Notes: generated from the letters alone by a model not told the origin. Positions 37,801-45,737 are shown, counted from the stretch's first letter. The stretch is 64,000 nucleotides of DNA from Eurosta solidaginis (GCF_040869045.1 NC_090322.1:190215477-190279476); one strand, 5' to 3'. Program-made: numbers and translations.

Positions 37801-37872
37801 TTTTCTTCTACTTACAGATTATCAACGATATCCTTCGATTTGCCTTCAGCCAAGAAGAAATTCTTCGAATGA
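19831..37872 (+). CDS. Klp3A: Chromokinesin, KIF4/Klp3A type (seven coding exons)
   Basis: Plus-end-directed microtubule motor that binds chromatin and organises the spindle midzone; the fly homologue acts in meiotic and mitotic cytokinesis (family knowledge). Coding exons by splice sites and phase: 19831-20501, 20591-20742, 32231-33617, 34132-34957, 35032-35175, 35269-35651 and 37818-37872. They total 3618 nt, 1205 residues, near the usual KIF4 length. The N-terminal motor has the P-loop GQTGSGKT (85-92), switch I NEQSSRSH (202-209), switch II DLAGSE (236-241), [16 protein letters not shown] (284-299) and a neck ending KIKNKP (331-336). A coiled coil spans about 345-1010, followed by an acidic stretch. 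Nine cysteines at 1099-1129 (CKC, C, CGC, C, CHC, C) form the KIF4 cysteine-rich domain. Exon 6's acceptor is the least certain: an upstream AG at 35226 would bring in an in-frame stop. Intron 2 is swollen to 11.5 kb by transposons. Confidence 0.95.
21010..21287 (+). mobile_element. (CAA)n-tailed SINE (family A), 3'-truncated copy
   Basis: It matches the sense strand of the SINE at 43583-43904 (CAACCTCACC, GCGAGGCTCTGG, GAGATGGTC, CCGGCAGAGG). It stops in the 3' hairpin (ACTCCCCAAAGCG), where an oppositely oriented copy begins. Non-coding; the two frames through it are repeat artefacts. Confidence 0.75.
21288..21575 (-). mobile_element. (CAA)n-tailed SINE (family A), antisense copy
   Basis: Its tail appears as TTGTTGTTGTTGTAGCGATAAGG at the left, followed by the palindrome ACTCCCCGAGGGCCTTGGGGAGT, then the body reversed. 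About 100 bases are missing internally between CCGACCGTCTCGGG and CGTCAGAGCCTCGG. It runs tail-to-tail with the copy at 21010-21287. Confidence 0.75.
21870..22346 (+). mobile_element. CR1/Jockey-group LINE fragment with an internal deletion
   Basis: This encodes the later RT core in sense orientation: [15 protein letters not shown], then YADDVQLF with the catalytic YADD, then [16 protein letters not shown]. These match the minus-strand element at 23565-28074 closely but not exactly. Near 22290 the match jumps to the far C-terminal RLWNSLP region (CAATACGTCTTTGGAATTCC), so roughly 500 bp were deleted internally. The 5' part is absent. Confidence 0.8.
22347..23559 (-). mobile_element. Jockey-like LINE copy b, 3' part
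   Basis: Minus-strand element beginning (in its own sense, at the right) with the RT motif [19 protein letters not shown] at 23545. It runs through the FGEHAAA and [16 protein letters not shown] regions and ends at the left in a (CAA)n tail (TTGTTGTTG on the plus strand, about 22347-22375). Its upstream part continues at 28080-28319, on the far side of an inserted LINE. Open frames at 22673-23146 and 23210-23545 (minus) are separated by frameshifts, so it is inactive. Confidence 0.88.
23788..24528 (-). pseudogene. LINE ORF2, C-terminal part (thumb and connection)
   Basis: 246 codons continuing the reverse transcriptase ORF2 of the element at 23565-28074. It starts [20 protein letters not shown], the conserved step after the YADD core, followed by [15 protein letters not shown] and a C-terminal region ending [12 protein letters not shown]. 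It is in a different frame from 24537-26600, with only a few bases between, so a small indel split one polyprotein. Confidence 0.85.
24537..26600 (-). CDS. LINE ORF2: apurinic-like endonuclease and reverse transcriptase
   Basis: 687 codons. The endonuclease comes first (about residues 30-240), with [30 protein letters not shown] and [12 protein letters not shown]; these contain the family's catalytic Asn, Glu, Asp and His positions. The reverse transcriptase follows, with [48 protein letters not shown] and YADDVQLY, where the two Asp of YADD are catalytic. The product nicks target DNA and copies element RNA at the nick. The frame closes shortly after YADD because of an indel; the rest is at 23788-24528. 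ORF1 lies 143 bp upstream. Confidence 0.88.
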   Translation of the reverse strand: MMVLDYRLSSSKDCLHTLLRVFNKRTKGLKVIHLNAQSLFKNLDELRFISEGSDIDVICISETWFSSCHKNDLVQLNGYQLFRADRRGHGGGVAIYVKSSLSCKLCCSASPSDLVEYVFVDVFSVNNERLLIGCAYRPNRGVDFSGFIEFLEPLLISYDNIIIAGDFNSNLLVDSTLKLSMESLGLFPINLTSPTHFTDSNSSLLDLFFVNDPLKLLHYDQLSASCFSKHDLIFLSYNFQTSHIQCSFTYRDFRSIDYSSLNAAVESVEWSLIRTLTSVDDQASFLQNHIIRLFDNYVPVKLKAATHKNTPWFSANLKHLIHQRNLAYSRWKRYKTLEAHNCFKTARIAANKAIRSAKQKFYNNKFSAALSSKETWKSIKHIGIGKSKCDISVLPDVDINEININFVNLPISTDNICADNHCIRANVDFGPLEFASVDECDVVQAILSVKSNAMGFDGICPKFLKIILPKILPHLTYLVNSVLTSCVFPKCWKVAKVIPIPKQNKEYRPIAILPFLSKVVERILHCQINTYVQNNNLLTDSQSGFRSNRSCKTALLSVIEDIREQVDKNFTAFLTLLDHSKAFDSVDHTVLCKKLDNLFNFSNSATALIRSYLADRTQAVSVGSRKSDFVSVLRGVPQGSILGPLLFVLYINDLPGVLKYCNIHIYADDVQLYMCCPSDVPVHVLIT
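26744..27628 (-). CDS. LINE ORF1: coiled-coil RNA-binding protein
   Basis: 294 codons with a clean ATG ([12 protein letters not shown]). A basic N-terminus is followed by a predicted coiled coil at about residues 45-115 ([19 protein letters not shown], then [14 protein letters not shown]). An RNA-recognition-like region follows, with [13 protein letters not shown] and [17 protein letters not shown], then a basic segment [11 protein letters not shown]. This order matches ORF1 proteins of LINEs that coat element RNA and act as chaperones. It contains no zinc knuckle. It sits directly upstream of ORF2 in the same element and is unbroken. Confidence 0.85.
   Translation of the reverse strand: MDQVNGKRRGDDLNNEVDSAKKVQRISGFSPSLMQSMDQRFAKFNDLIAKQILDSEKRLIEFVCKKLEDKFVVLKKEVSELNARVTQLESVFERVGYLEEEVKKLKNSASKQESHIAASEVRVHGIPFKEGENLASVFHHLCSTLRLQPIPIMSIFRLRKIDNSVTDPAVIIKFQSPTDRNKLLKSIGTFRRQNNPNIKGLQLVHVGINSNAPIYVNASLSRQNYAIFKAAIRLKKKRKVVAVFSKKGLVHIRRTANASPEAIHSLDFLERLENTGEESASSFRVDDAPTNNDQ
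28080..28319 (-). mobile_element. Jockey-like LINE copy b, upstream RT part
   Basis: Minus-strand sequence encoding [28 protein letters not shown] (first RT catalytic block) and QFRNETSK. It is the direct continuation of copy b at 22347-23559, separated by the LINE at 23565-28074. Homology stops at 28319, where copy c begins head-to-head. Because copy b keeps its own (CAA)n tail, the two are separate insertions rather than one 5'-inverted copy. Confidence 0.85.
28781..30232 (+). pseudogene. LINE copy c ORF2: endonuclease and start of reverse transcriptase
   Basis: 483 codons. Endonuclease motifs are [34 protein letters not shown] and SSPDISIVS. The last block reads ASDLLPILI, where the usual catalytic His of SDHLPI is replaced by Leu. 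A divergent stretch after INFKKK (about residues 215-240) reflects a local frameshift pair. The RT part starts with [14 protein letters not shown] and [20 protein letters not shown]. The frame then ends at 30232 because of an indel before the catalytic blocks. Confidence 0.85.
30426..30908 (+). pseudogene. LINE copy c ORF2: reverse transcriptase core fragment
   Basis: 160 codons beginning in the QFRNETS region. It contains [20 protein letters not shown] (the usual GVPQGG is GGPQGV here) and [11 protein letters not shown] with the catalytic YADD, then [13 protein letters not shown] and [21 protein letters not shown] frameshift at 30908 ends it before the C-terminal domain. Confidence 0.85.
31307..31889 (-). 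mobile_element. LINE 3'-part fragment, Jockey-like, family distinct from copies a-d
   Basis: Two overlapping minus-strand frames (31578-31886 and 31361-31591) read like the region after the RT core of Jockey-group LINEs: [38 protein letters not shown] and [14 protein letters not shown]. It is 5'-truncated at about 31889 and split by a frameshift near 31590. A (GA)n tract lies near 31482. Confidence 0.75.
31890..32040 (-). mobile_element. SINE family A fragments
   Basis: TACGACAGGCATACCTACCG and TAACCCGCTGGGGAG (31875-31927) match one end of the SINE; TTGATGGTCCTTTGCCGGAT (31973-31992) matches its other end. The middle is deleted or the two pieces are separate. It ends in (AACAAC)n. Confidence 0.6.
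33618..34131. other. Intron 3 of the kinesin gene
   Basis: A 514-bp intron from G|GTATGTGT to CTTGTAG|C, joining AAC AAG CG and C CTT AAA in frame. It is AT-rich and contains no repeat that I recognise. Confidence 0.8.
36035..36445 (-). mobile_element. (CAA)n-tailed SINE (family A), near full length, antisense
   Basis: From the tail side it reads TTGTTCTTGTAGTGATTAAG (degraded TTG repeat), TTTTGGGGAGTGTTATCGATG, ACGTTCCCGTAAC, CCTAGTTCCATGAGGAAG, TTCACCACGGATAGGTGATG, CTTTTGGGTATTTTAGTCGCC and TTACGACAGGCATACTGGCC to ACCTGCTGAGGGG. This is the most complete copy in the window and defines a length of about 400 bp. Non-coding. Confidence 0.8.
36681..37363. mobile_element. TIR element (Tc1/mariner-like?) with nested LINE fragment
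   Basis: The ends TGTGACCTGTAGTCATGAAA and, reversed, TGTGACCTGGAATCATGAAA continue into about 44 bp of inverted similarity (GGGACCTATTGTGCGAAAA against GGCACCTATTGTTCGAAAA). Flanks are TA-rich, so a TA target site fits but cannot be distinguished from background. The interior from about 36757 to 37200 is a LINE fragment. No transposase is left. Confidence 0.75.
36757..37200 (-). mobile_element. Jockey-like LINE 3' fragment
   Basis: A minus-strand frame (36988-37188) has [20 protein letters not shown]. It matches in layout the CSYYNDFYNC end of the LINE at 39656-47825. Its non-coding 3' end (GTCGACTGCTAAGAATAATA, poly-A/T at 36759) also resembles that element. A truncated copy inserted into the TIR element. 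Confidence 0.75.
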
Positions 37873-38770
37873 ACATATATGTGTCAAAGAGCATATGACT
37901 GAATACATATAAGCGTACACTCTTTTAGGTGGTGGGAGGAACTGATTTTTAATTGTATTTGATTTTTAATTAATCTAATTTTAATTTCATTTCATTTTAG
38001 AACTTAACACTTCGAATCTAAATAATTGCTCTCGATATTTATTATCGCTAAAGCATTTTTGCATCATATTTGCAAACCAAACGCATACAGATGCTTTCAA
38101 ACACACATTCATACATATACATATTTTGATAAGATATACCATATTTACATACATACATAAATGCATATATATTTATTTGTATATGCATTTGTTAAGAATT
38201 GTATGTACTTTTACACTGATTTGGAACTAATTGATGTATGCCTCAACTCGCCTAAAATATACATGGTTTTGTTTTTTTTTTTGTTAATCGAAAGAACAAC
38301 ATACAACAATAATTATATTAAGTGAAGATACTGTTAGCTAACAAATATATACCTAATATACTACATTATATCTTAACTCTTATTTGCATTAAAGTAAATA
38401 GGAGGGACATTCTTTTAATAGTAAGCTACTATATGAATATGTATTAATCCTTTGATCATTAACGTCCAACTTGTTTCATATTTTAATTGTAATTGTTTTT
38501 TATATTTGCATTATCTTCGTGGTCATATGTTGTACAAAAGACAACAGCTAGCAATCTTTCCTAGTTATTGTATTTATCCTACTTAGGAACAGATATATAT
38601 ACATATTTTAAACTTTTAAGGAAAATCATTCTACCTAAATTTTATATTAATTCTCAAACAACTTTCACACATTCCCACGCACGTAGAACACACATTTCAT
38701 TACCACATTGCATTTTTAGGTAGTAATAAAATAAAAACCAACTATAATCAAATAAAACCTCAAATTGTTT
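37873..38770 (+). terminator. 3' UTR and poly(A) signals of the kinesin gene
   Basis: About 0.9 kb of AT-rich, non-coding sequence follows the stop. Candidate AATAAA hexamers are at 38725-38730 and 38751-38756; earlier weaker ones are possible. The exact cleavage site is inferred. Confidence 0.55.
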
Positions 38771-38864
38771 TTTGAAGTATGTCGTATATTGCTAGCGACT
38801 GGTTGCAACATCGACTCTAGCAAAGGAATTATATTTAAAATTAAAATTCAATTATGTATAATAA

Positions 38865-39333
38865 TGTGACGAATATTAGCAGCACTAAGGGATACTATCT
38901 CTAAGCCGATGCTAAGCAGTGACTTTTATGCACATCAATAGATCAGTCATTATGTCTACACATATGTAAGTACACGCAGCGGAGAAGAGACGCACAAACA
39001 CATGCAGATATCTTATCTGAATACCTCCCAAAAGTATGCATTTATAATTGTGGAAGTGTCGCTCACAAATACACGCGCATATGAGAAGCTATACACGTGC
39101 ATCTGTAGTTATAATTACATATATAGCAGTAACTAAGTAAATTCTGGAAGAGCCTAGAAGTATGCAAACGAGAAATCACAGAGTATAAAATGCCGCAACA
39201 GTAGAGGCACGACAATCAGTTTGATTTAAGACGCTATCTGGCGAGCAATAGTAGTGTTATTGTGAGGAACTTTAATAATGGCCATTTTGCATTATTGATT
39301 GCAAATAAGGGGAATTGCAGTAAATTCGTTACA
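38865..39333 (+). mobile_element. Solo LTR of an LTR retrotransposon
   Basis: A 469-bp unit from TGTGACGAATATTAGC to AAATTCGTTACA, beginning TG and ending CA, flanked by ATAA on both sides (38861-38864 and 39334-39337). It contains a TATA box, GAGTATAAAATGCC, near 39180 and a downstream CAGTTTGATTT initiator-like site. No internal element sequence adjoins it. This is what remains after recombination between two LTRs. It lies about 100 bp downstream of the kinesin's poly(A) signals. Confidence 0.8.
39180..39192 (+). promoter_or_regulatory. TATA box of the solo LTR promoter
   Basis: GAGTATAAAATGCC lies about 40-50 bases upstream of a CAGTTTGATTTAAGAC stretch that resembles a retrotransposon initiator. 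It is placed as expected inside the LTR at 38865-39333, so the LTR may still drive transcription rightward (inference). Confidence 0.5.
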
Positions 39334-40688
39334 ATAATTTTAAGTTGACATTTGACTCTCGAGTTTGCAATTTAATCCCCGAAAAATGCTGTATTAAATA
39401 TTTAGTTTTTCAGTTTTGGGTTAACTGCTAACTCGTCATAGTGCAAGGTAATTAAAATTGTTAACCAATCAAGTCGGGTTAACCCTGAGCTCAAAAAAGA
39501 TAACTTGCCGGCCTGCAACTGGGTCTTAGGAAGTGAACTTTAGGAGATGTCATAATTACTTACTTAATTGGCGCTTAACCGTCTAAATGGTTATGGCCGT
39601 CCAACAAGGCGCGCCAGTCGCTCCTTCGCTCCGCCAACTGGCGCCAATTTATTTATTTATTTTATTTATTTAATTATTTAAAGTCAACTAACAAGAGTGG
39701 TCGACTAACAAAATACAAAGGAAAGTAACATAAAAAAAGATAGCGTAAAAATATATACAAGTATAGAATAAAAAATTTACAATTTTGTTTAACGTTGAAC
39801 AAGAACTAAAATTAAACTATCATTACAAATTAAACAAGTAAACTTTAAGATATCAGTTGAGACTGAAAAGTATAGCGTTGCCTAAGGCAACAAACGAACA
39901 TTCAATGCAATTATAGAAGTCGTTATAGTACGAGCACCAAACACGTATAGGATAATTTTTGCCAAAATTTATACGACACAGGGGTAAATGGAAGGGCACG
40001 TAGTGTCTGGACACCCTAGCAGGAACTGCAAAGTTCAATCGGCTTAGCAGCTCAGAGGAGTCAACCTCACCTAGAATTAGCTTCTGCAGGAACATTACCC
40101 CGAGTAATATTCTACGATTTTCCAGAGTTGGCAAATCAATGAGAAGAAGTATACTTCTATAAGACGGAAGATGAAGATTTGAGTCCCAGTTAAAGGCCCG
40201 TAGAGCAAAAATTAAAAATTGTTTCTGCACAGACTCAATACGTTTTATATGAGAAATATATAATGGACACCAAACACGAGCAATACTCAAGTATTGGGCG
40301 GACCAGCGAAGTGTAGAGGACTTTGGTCAGATACGGATCCTTCAACTCCTTAGCCCAGCGTTTAACAAAACCAAGTGTACCCATTGCTTTATTAGTAATA
40401 GCTGAAATATGTGAATTGAAGCTCAGTTTCGAGTCAAACAGAACCCCTAAACCGTTAATCGAAGATATACGCTCCATAAGAGTGCCATAAAGTGCATAAG
40501 ACGACAGGACAGGCTTCAAGCGATGAAATGTCATGAACTTACATTTGGAACAGTTTAGAACTAATCCATTTATTGTACACCAACGTTGAAATGAGTCTAA
40601 ATCAATCTGAAGTAGATTTGAGCGAGTTAAATCCGAAGGCAAGCATGTATAGCAAATTTTTACATCATCGGCATATATTAGAGCTCGT

Positions 40689-40918
40689 TGTGGTTATTGA
40701 AACCACGTTTTTATTTTATAGTAAAACTTTAAATTATATTTTTAAAAGAAACGCCTAAAAGTATGCGTCAAATTCTTTCTTTATTTTTCACAACAATGAA
40801 AATTTTTGAAAATTGAAAATCAATATTGAAACTTAAAATATTGATAATACATTTAAAAAATTACAAAGTTCAAGGTAACTAAAATACAAAGTTAAATAAA
40901 AATAATAAGAACCCTACA
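40689..40918 (-). repeat. 3' LTR of the Gypsy element
   Basis: 230 bp, TGTGGTTATTGAAACCACG to ACCCTACA on the plus strand. It differs from the 5' LTR by an extra AAAATTTTTG-like 10 bases, a couple of A/T changes in the poly(A) run and one G/T change. This indicates a fairly recent insertion. Confidence 0.92.
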
Positions 40919-41130
40919 TTACTCCCCCTTCAAGAAAATTTATCATTAAACAAATTGAATGTAACTCTCTTTTTATGTAAATTCTTGGTGTTGTTTGTGT
41001 CTGTTGTCTCAATTATTGCAGGTTTTAATCTATCAATAGGAATAGTTTTAATATTATTATCTATTTCAAGTTCAAAACATTTTTGGTCTTTTTCCACAAT
41101 TTTGTAAGGTCCTTCATATGGTTGTTGTAA

Positions 41131-41487
41131 TCAATGTTTATTAATGACTCGAACGAATGCAAATTTACAAGTTTGAAGATATTTTGGAACATAAATTCCA
41201 GTATCAGCATCTTTATGATGACTTAAATTTGATCTAACATCTCGAAAATGTTCACGTAAATTACTTAAAACTTCAGTTGATGAGACATTTTTAGCTGATG
41301 GCACAACAAGTTCCCCTGGCAAACGTAAATTCTGACCGAAAACTATTTCCGCTGGTGTAGCCGAAATATCTTCTTTGTAAATAGATCGCAAACCAAGTAA
41401 TATGACAGGTAACTCGTCATACCAATTATTTGTGTCCTCTCTAGCTATTATAGTAGTCTTTAATTGTCTATGAAACCTTTCAACCAT
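41131..41487 (-). pseudogene. Gypsy integrase, C-terminal fragment
   Basis: 118 codons: MVERFHRQLK (the end of the integrase catalytic core), WYDELPVILLGLRSIYKEDI, ATPAEIVFGQNLRLPGE and a C-terminal region with RVINKH. The integrase core upstream (41500-41770) is present in other frames, broken by a stop near 41520 and an indel near 41640. Confidence 0.85.
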
Positions 41488-41766
41488 ACCATTTCCTTGA
41501 GGGTGATATGCGGATGTTGTAATTTAGTGACTACCAAGTAATTTAGTTAACTCTGAAAACAATTTCGATGTAAATTGGCTACCTTGATCAGTTGTTATCT
41601 TTAACGGAACTCCAAACCGAGAAATATATTCTCTAAAAAAACTTATTTGCAATTGTAGTTGCTGAAATATCTTTTAATGCATATGCCTCAGGCCAACGGG
41701 TAAATCTTTCAATAATCGTTAAAATATAGCGATGCCCTTTTGAAATAGGTAATGGTCCAACTATAT

Positions 41767-42717
41767 TTAAATGGATGTGTTCAAATCTATTCTTGGGAAT
41801 TTAATTTTGATAACAGGGGATTTTGTATGACGATAAACTTTAGACTTTTGACAATTAAGACACTCTTTTGACCAAATATTAATATCCTTATTCATATTAG
41901 GCCAATAATATTTTTTAACTATGAGCCGTCGTGTAGCTCTTGTACCCGGATGTGCTATTCCATGTAAAATATCAAATACTGTCTTTCGCAAATTACTCGG
42001 TACAAATGGCCTAGGAGTTTCTCCTGAAATTTCACACCAAATATTAAAATTTAAAATGGGAATATTAATTAACTTTAAATTTAGATATTGAGAATCAGAT
42101 ACAAGTTGATTTAAGTCATCATCTTTTTGTTGTTCAGTTTGTAAAATTTTAAAATTCAGTTCTATATTATATATTGCATTAACCTCAAAAGCTCTAGATA
42201 GCGTATCTGCTACAACATTGGATTCTCCTTTAATGTATTGTATGTCATCAGTAAATTGTGCTATAAATTCCAAGTGTATCGTTTGTCTAGGACTTCGTTC
42301 TGTTTTTGAATTTAAAGCAGTAGTCAAAGGTTTATGGTCCGTATAAACTGTAAATTGTCGTCCTTCCAAAAGATATCTAAAATGTTTTATATTTAAATAA
42401 ATCGCCAATAATTCCCTATCAAAAGCACTATACTTAATTTCAGTTGGAGAAAGTTTTTTAGAAAAGAATGCAATGGGCTCAATTTTATTATTGTAATTTT
42501 GTTGTATAACGCCCCCAATCGCTGTGTTAGATGCATCTACTGTTAAAGATAATTTAGCATCTTTGTTAAAATAATTTAACAATATCGTAGATGCAAATTT
42601 ATCTTTAATGCATTCAAAAGCTTCATTCGAATTCTCATCCCATACAAAAGTTTTGTCACGTTTCTTATTTACTTTGTTAATTAGTTTTGGAATGTATCTA
42701 TGATAATAATTTACCAT
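41767..42717 (-). pseudogene. Gypsy RNase H and integrase N-terminal part
   Basis: 316 codons. It starts with the end of the RT thumb (VNYYHRYIP). RNase H follows, with LTVDASNTAIGGVIQQ, YSAFDRELLAIYLNIKHFR and FTVYTDHKPL, giving catalytic Asp-Glu-Asp. The integrase zinc-binding HHCC segment comes next: HGIAHPGTRATRRLI, YYWPNMNKDI and CLNCQKSK. The frame ends before the catalytic core. Tether and zinc-finger spacing are as usual for Ty3/Gypsy. Confidence 0.88.
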
Positions 42718-42756
42718 ACCAATAAATTTCTGTGCCTACTTAACTGATTTTGGACG

Positions 42757-43185
42757 TTAGAAATTGCGAATAGCTGATACCTTTTCATCGGAAGGTCGAA
42801 TACCTGTTCCAGAAATGTTATGTCCTAAAAAATCTATATTCGTTACACCAAAAGTACATTTACTTGGTTTAATGTTTAAACCGTACTCTGTAAGGCGTTG
42901 AAAAAGGATACGTAAATCTTTTAAATGTTGTTCTTCGTCTGTACTTGCAATAAGTAAGTCGTCGATGTAAGCATATACAAAATCTAAGTCACCTACTACC
43001 TCATTTATGAATCGTTGAAAGGTTTGTGCAGAATTTCTAAGTCCGAAAGGCATTCTCATGAATTCAAACATACCGAAAGGAGTTGTAATATCAGTTTTAT
43101 AAATATCTTCTTCAGCCATAGGAATTTGGTGATATGCCCTAACTAAATCTAATTTTGAAAATATATTTTTATTATGAAGGTTCAT
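42757..43185 (-). pseudogene. Gypsy reverse transcriptase core
   Basis: 142 codons with [35 protein letters not shown] and [10 protein letters not shown] (YIDD with the two catalytic Asp), then [16 protein letters not shown] and FLGHNIS. It lies directly downstream of 43182-43373 in a shifted frame. A stop near 42740 separates it from the RNase H block. Confidence 0.9.
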
Positions 43186-43373
43186 ATTGGCTTGGCTATA
43201 TCCGCAACCAAAAATGTAAAGGGAAATTCACGTCTTAAACCTAAATTAACGTTTAAAAGCCTTTTCCCGTAAGTGGCAATTGTTGAGCCATTAGCTGCAG
43301 TGAGAATTATGTCTGAACGTTTCGTATGAGGAAATTTAGACGCGGGTAACCGAAATTTCTGCTCCACTATCAA
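43182..43373 (-). pseudogene. Gypsy protease/RT linker
   Basis: 63 codons including LTAANGSTIATYGKRLLNVNL and [13 protein letters not shown], the stretch following the aspartic protease and preceding the RT. The protease active-site motif upstream (LIDSGAEISV-type) is recognisable only in broken form near 43360-43400. Confidence 0.75.
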
Positions 43374-43582
43374 TTAAAAAATTTTGTTTGTTTTCTCTAT
43401 CAAAAATAAATAAGCGACGCGTCGAAAATTCTAAATTTTCTGTTGTTCGTCGCTGCAACAACGGAAGAATTTAGTTTGTTGAGTCTTTGTTTTTTGTTAT
43501 AAGAACAAGGATGTTCACAACTTCTAGCATTATTTCCAAATTTGTAGTGAAATCTACACAACCAATTTGGATAATTACGCGA

Positions 43583-43904
43583 TTCAAGGGGTTGTGTAGC
43601 GCAATATATAGCTTCTCCAACCCAATTGTCAACCTCACCTTCGAGCGCCGAAACCCGTTTCACTAACAGACGAGGCTCTGGCGACCCCAAGCTCCTCATG
43701 GAACTTGGGGGTGGGGAGGGAGAGATGGCCTGAAGGTTTAATGTGGCCATATAAATCGTTCCCGAGATGGTCGGGCCAGCACCTTAATGGTGCTGTGTTA
43801 CCGGAGCGTATCGGATCTTTATCCGACAAAGGACCATCACATCGATAACACTCCCCAAAGCCTTCGGGGAGTAACCTAATCGCTACAACAACAACAACAA
43901 CAAC
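43583..43904 (+). mobile_element. (CAA)n-tailed SINE (family A) with perfect target-site duplication
   Basis: 322 bp from TTCAAGGGGTTGTGTAGCG to CGCTACAACAACAACAACAAC, flanked by the 12-bp repeat ATAATTACGCGA (43571-43582 and 43905-43916). The duplication proves retroposition and sets the sense strand: the (CAA)n is the 3' tail. It interrupts the Gag nucleocapsid region of the Gypsy element. Confidence 0.93.
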
Positions 43905-43916
43905 ATAATTACGCGA

Positions 43917-44440
43917 GTTAGATCGACGCCTAAAAGAATTTCTAAAATTGTTCCTAGAATTAGAACGCGACCTAGATTGATTCCAACACATTTCTGTTTT
44001 AATTTCAGCTAACTCCAAAGAAAGTTTCTGAAAATTTTCACACATCAAAGAGGTGGTTTTAACTAGATTTTCAACAACAGAATTTTGAACTTTTGTATTT
44101 ACTGAGAAAACTTCGTTTTTATTCATAACTTCAAAAATGTTATCTGCTAATTTTGTTAACTCATTAATATTATCACAACTTGAGCTAGCCAAAATGACAT
44201 TTAAATTTTTCTCAACCAAATTCTCTTTAAAATATTTTCACTAAAACTTGAACCCGCTAACAAAATTAATGACCGATAAAACTCAGTGGGCTTTCGATCA
44301 CCCATTTCTGAATCACTTAAAATTTTGTTTAGTTTTGAATTTTCACTAAGTGAATGTCTTTCTATCAAAACTTTTTTAAGTTCACTAAACTTGGTAGTGA
44401 GGGGTGGATTTTGGATAAGATCTAAAATTGTTACTATTAC
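43917..44440 (-). pseudogene. Gypsy Gag, C-terminal part
   Basis: Minus-strand frames at 44201-44443 (TILDLIQNPPLTTKFSELKK, HSLSENSKLNKILSDSEMGD, KPTEFYRSL) and 43635-44219 (end of capsid, then an Arg/Ser-rich basic stretch RSRSNSRNNFRNSFRRRSNS). This is typical capsid and nucleocapsid order for insect Gypsy Gags. A short zinc-knuckle remnant (CRFHYKFGNNARSCEHPC) lies past the SINE at 43490-43560. A frameshift near 44215 splits it. Confidence 0.82.
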
Positions 44441-45448
44441 CAAAGACTCTAAATATAAGATGGTACATTGTAGAGTTCTAAAGCTTTGCGGAAATTGTGG
44501 GACGGCTGTACGAGGAATTCACCATACCTTTTGCTATGCTGTCCGCCTCAACATAGCTGACTTTTTAAGGCTGTATAACTCTGTAATTTATTTTGCCTTT
44601 GGACAAATTACCTATTTAAAAATAAGCTGGCTGAAAAATATTGGCATAACAGCTTAAGTTAAAACAACAAATGAAAATCTCAGCCAAGCGATTTGTAAAA
44701 AAAAGCTAAGTTGTTTATTTGTTACTTTCTCGATATAGGGTGTGTTCGAGCTGCAGCAGTGTTACTTTTTATGCGAGCAGGTGTGGTAATTTCGCGCGTT
44801 CGTTGAACGAAATGTTGATAATCTATTGATCATCTCTAGGAAATTAGCGACATTCCATCAACTAAGCAGCACTTTAGCAATACTATTGTTATTATTTGGC
44901 TGCTCAAACACACCCATATTAATTGTGCATTAAATCTAAAATATAAAACTAAAAAATGACTGGTTGTTATGTCCGCAGCATTTATTTAGTTCAAAGTCAC
45001 AGCCAATAATAGGCAAAGCCATAATAATTTACACGGGCCATCAGTACTTTCTCTGATTCAAAAGCTGAATTATCAGCGCTACGGTCATCAGCTCAGTGTC
45101 ATCATTGCCAGTAGCGCCAATAACACCAAACTCGTGCCTGACACACAAAAATCGTTTCACTCAATAGCGCAAGTGAAATGTACTATGCACTCACTACTAA
45201 GTAGCGTCAAAAATTCGCTTGGAGTCATTGCGTAAATGAGCTACCATTGTGCTGGCACCGCATTGGCGCTGGCGCCATGCAATTTACATCACTAAAATTG
45301 CGCGAATACCCAGGCTCATGACTTTTTTAATCCCGATGGTGAAAACGAAACAGGGGCAAAACGTATGGTGTATTCCTGGTGTAGCCGTTCCACTTTGTGG
45401 AGAATGAACGACTCTACAATGCTCCCTCTTATTAATCTACTCTCTTTG
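44441..45448. mobile_element. Non-autonomous TIR transposon (hAT-like) inside Gag
   Basis: The left end CAAAGACTCTAAATATAAGA and the reversed right end CAAAGAGAGTAGATTAATAA form an imperfect inverted repeat of about 38 bp that ends in CATTGTAGAGT on both sides. CTATTAC is repeated outside (44434-44440 and 45449-45455). Gag coding resumes in register across it. The interior includes a 200-bp piece of family B (about 44540-44740) and no transposase. Element class is inferred from the end and duplication sizes. Confidence 0.78.
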
Positions 45449-45737
45449 CTATTACTTCTTGTGGAAGTGCTCTTATAATGTGTTCGTATTTGGTATTCTC
45501 TTGGGTTATATTTTTTGTACAAAATTGTGTTTCAGCATGTATAAACCACGCTTCTGGACAACTAGTCCAAAATTGTGGAAGTTTGACTAATGTTGCTGAA
45601 ATTTCGTTTTGATTGTAATTATCATACTGATTTGTAATATTTTGTTGTAAAGTGTCATTTGAGATATTTATAAATGAATCATTTAGATTATTAGAAAGTT
45701 TAGATGTTTGTGTATTATGTTGTGGTGAACGAAACAT
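45449..45737 (-). pseudogene. Gypsy Gag, N-terminal part
   Basis: Starts with a clean ATG (MFRSPQHNTQ). It contains VKLPQFWTSCPEAWFIHAET, the Trp/Phe-rich motif at the start of insect Gypsy capsid, and TKYEHIIRALPQEVIA, after which the TIR transposon interrupts the frame. The remainder continues at 44440 and downstream. Confidence 0.85.

Larger units (their letters stand above)
35652..37817. other. Intron 6 of the kinesin gene
   Basis: It runs from AG|GTAATTGA to CTTACAG|A and separates the last 18 codons from the rest. It carries a SINE (36035-36445) and a TIR element (36681-37363) with a LINE fragment inside. The remainder is AT-rich without recognised features. Confidence 0.8.

Noticed and set aside
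43400..43750. 116-codon minus-strand frame as a novel gene
   Set aside because: It is a chimera of the Gypsy nucleocapsid region and the inserted SINE.
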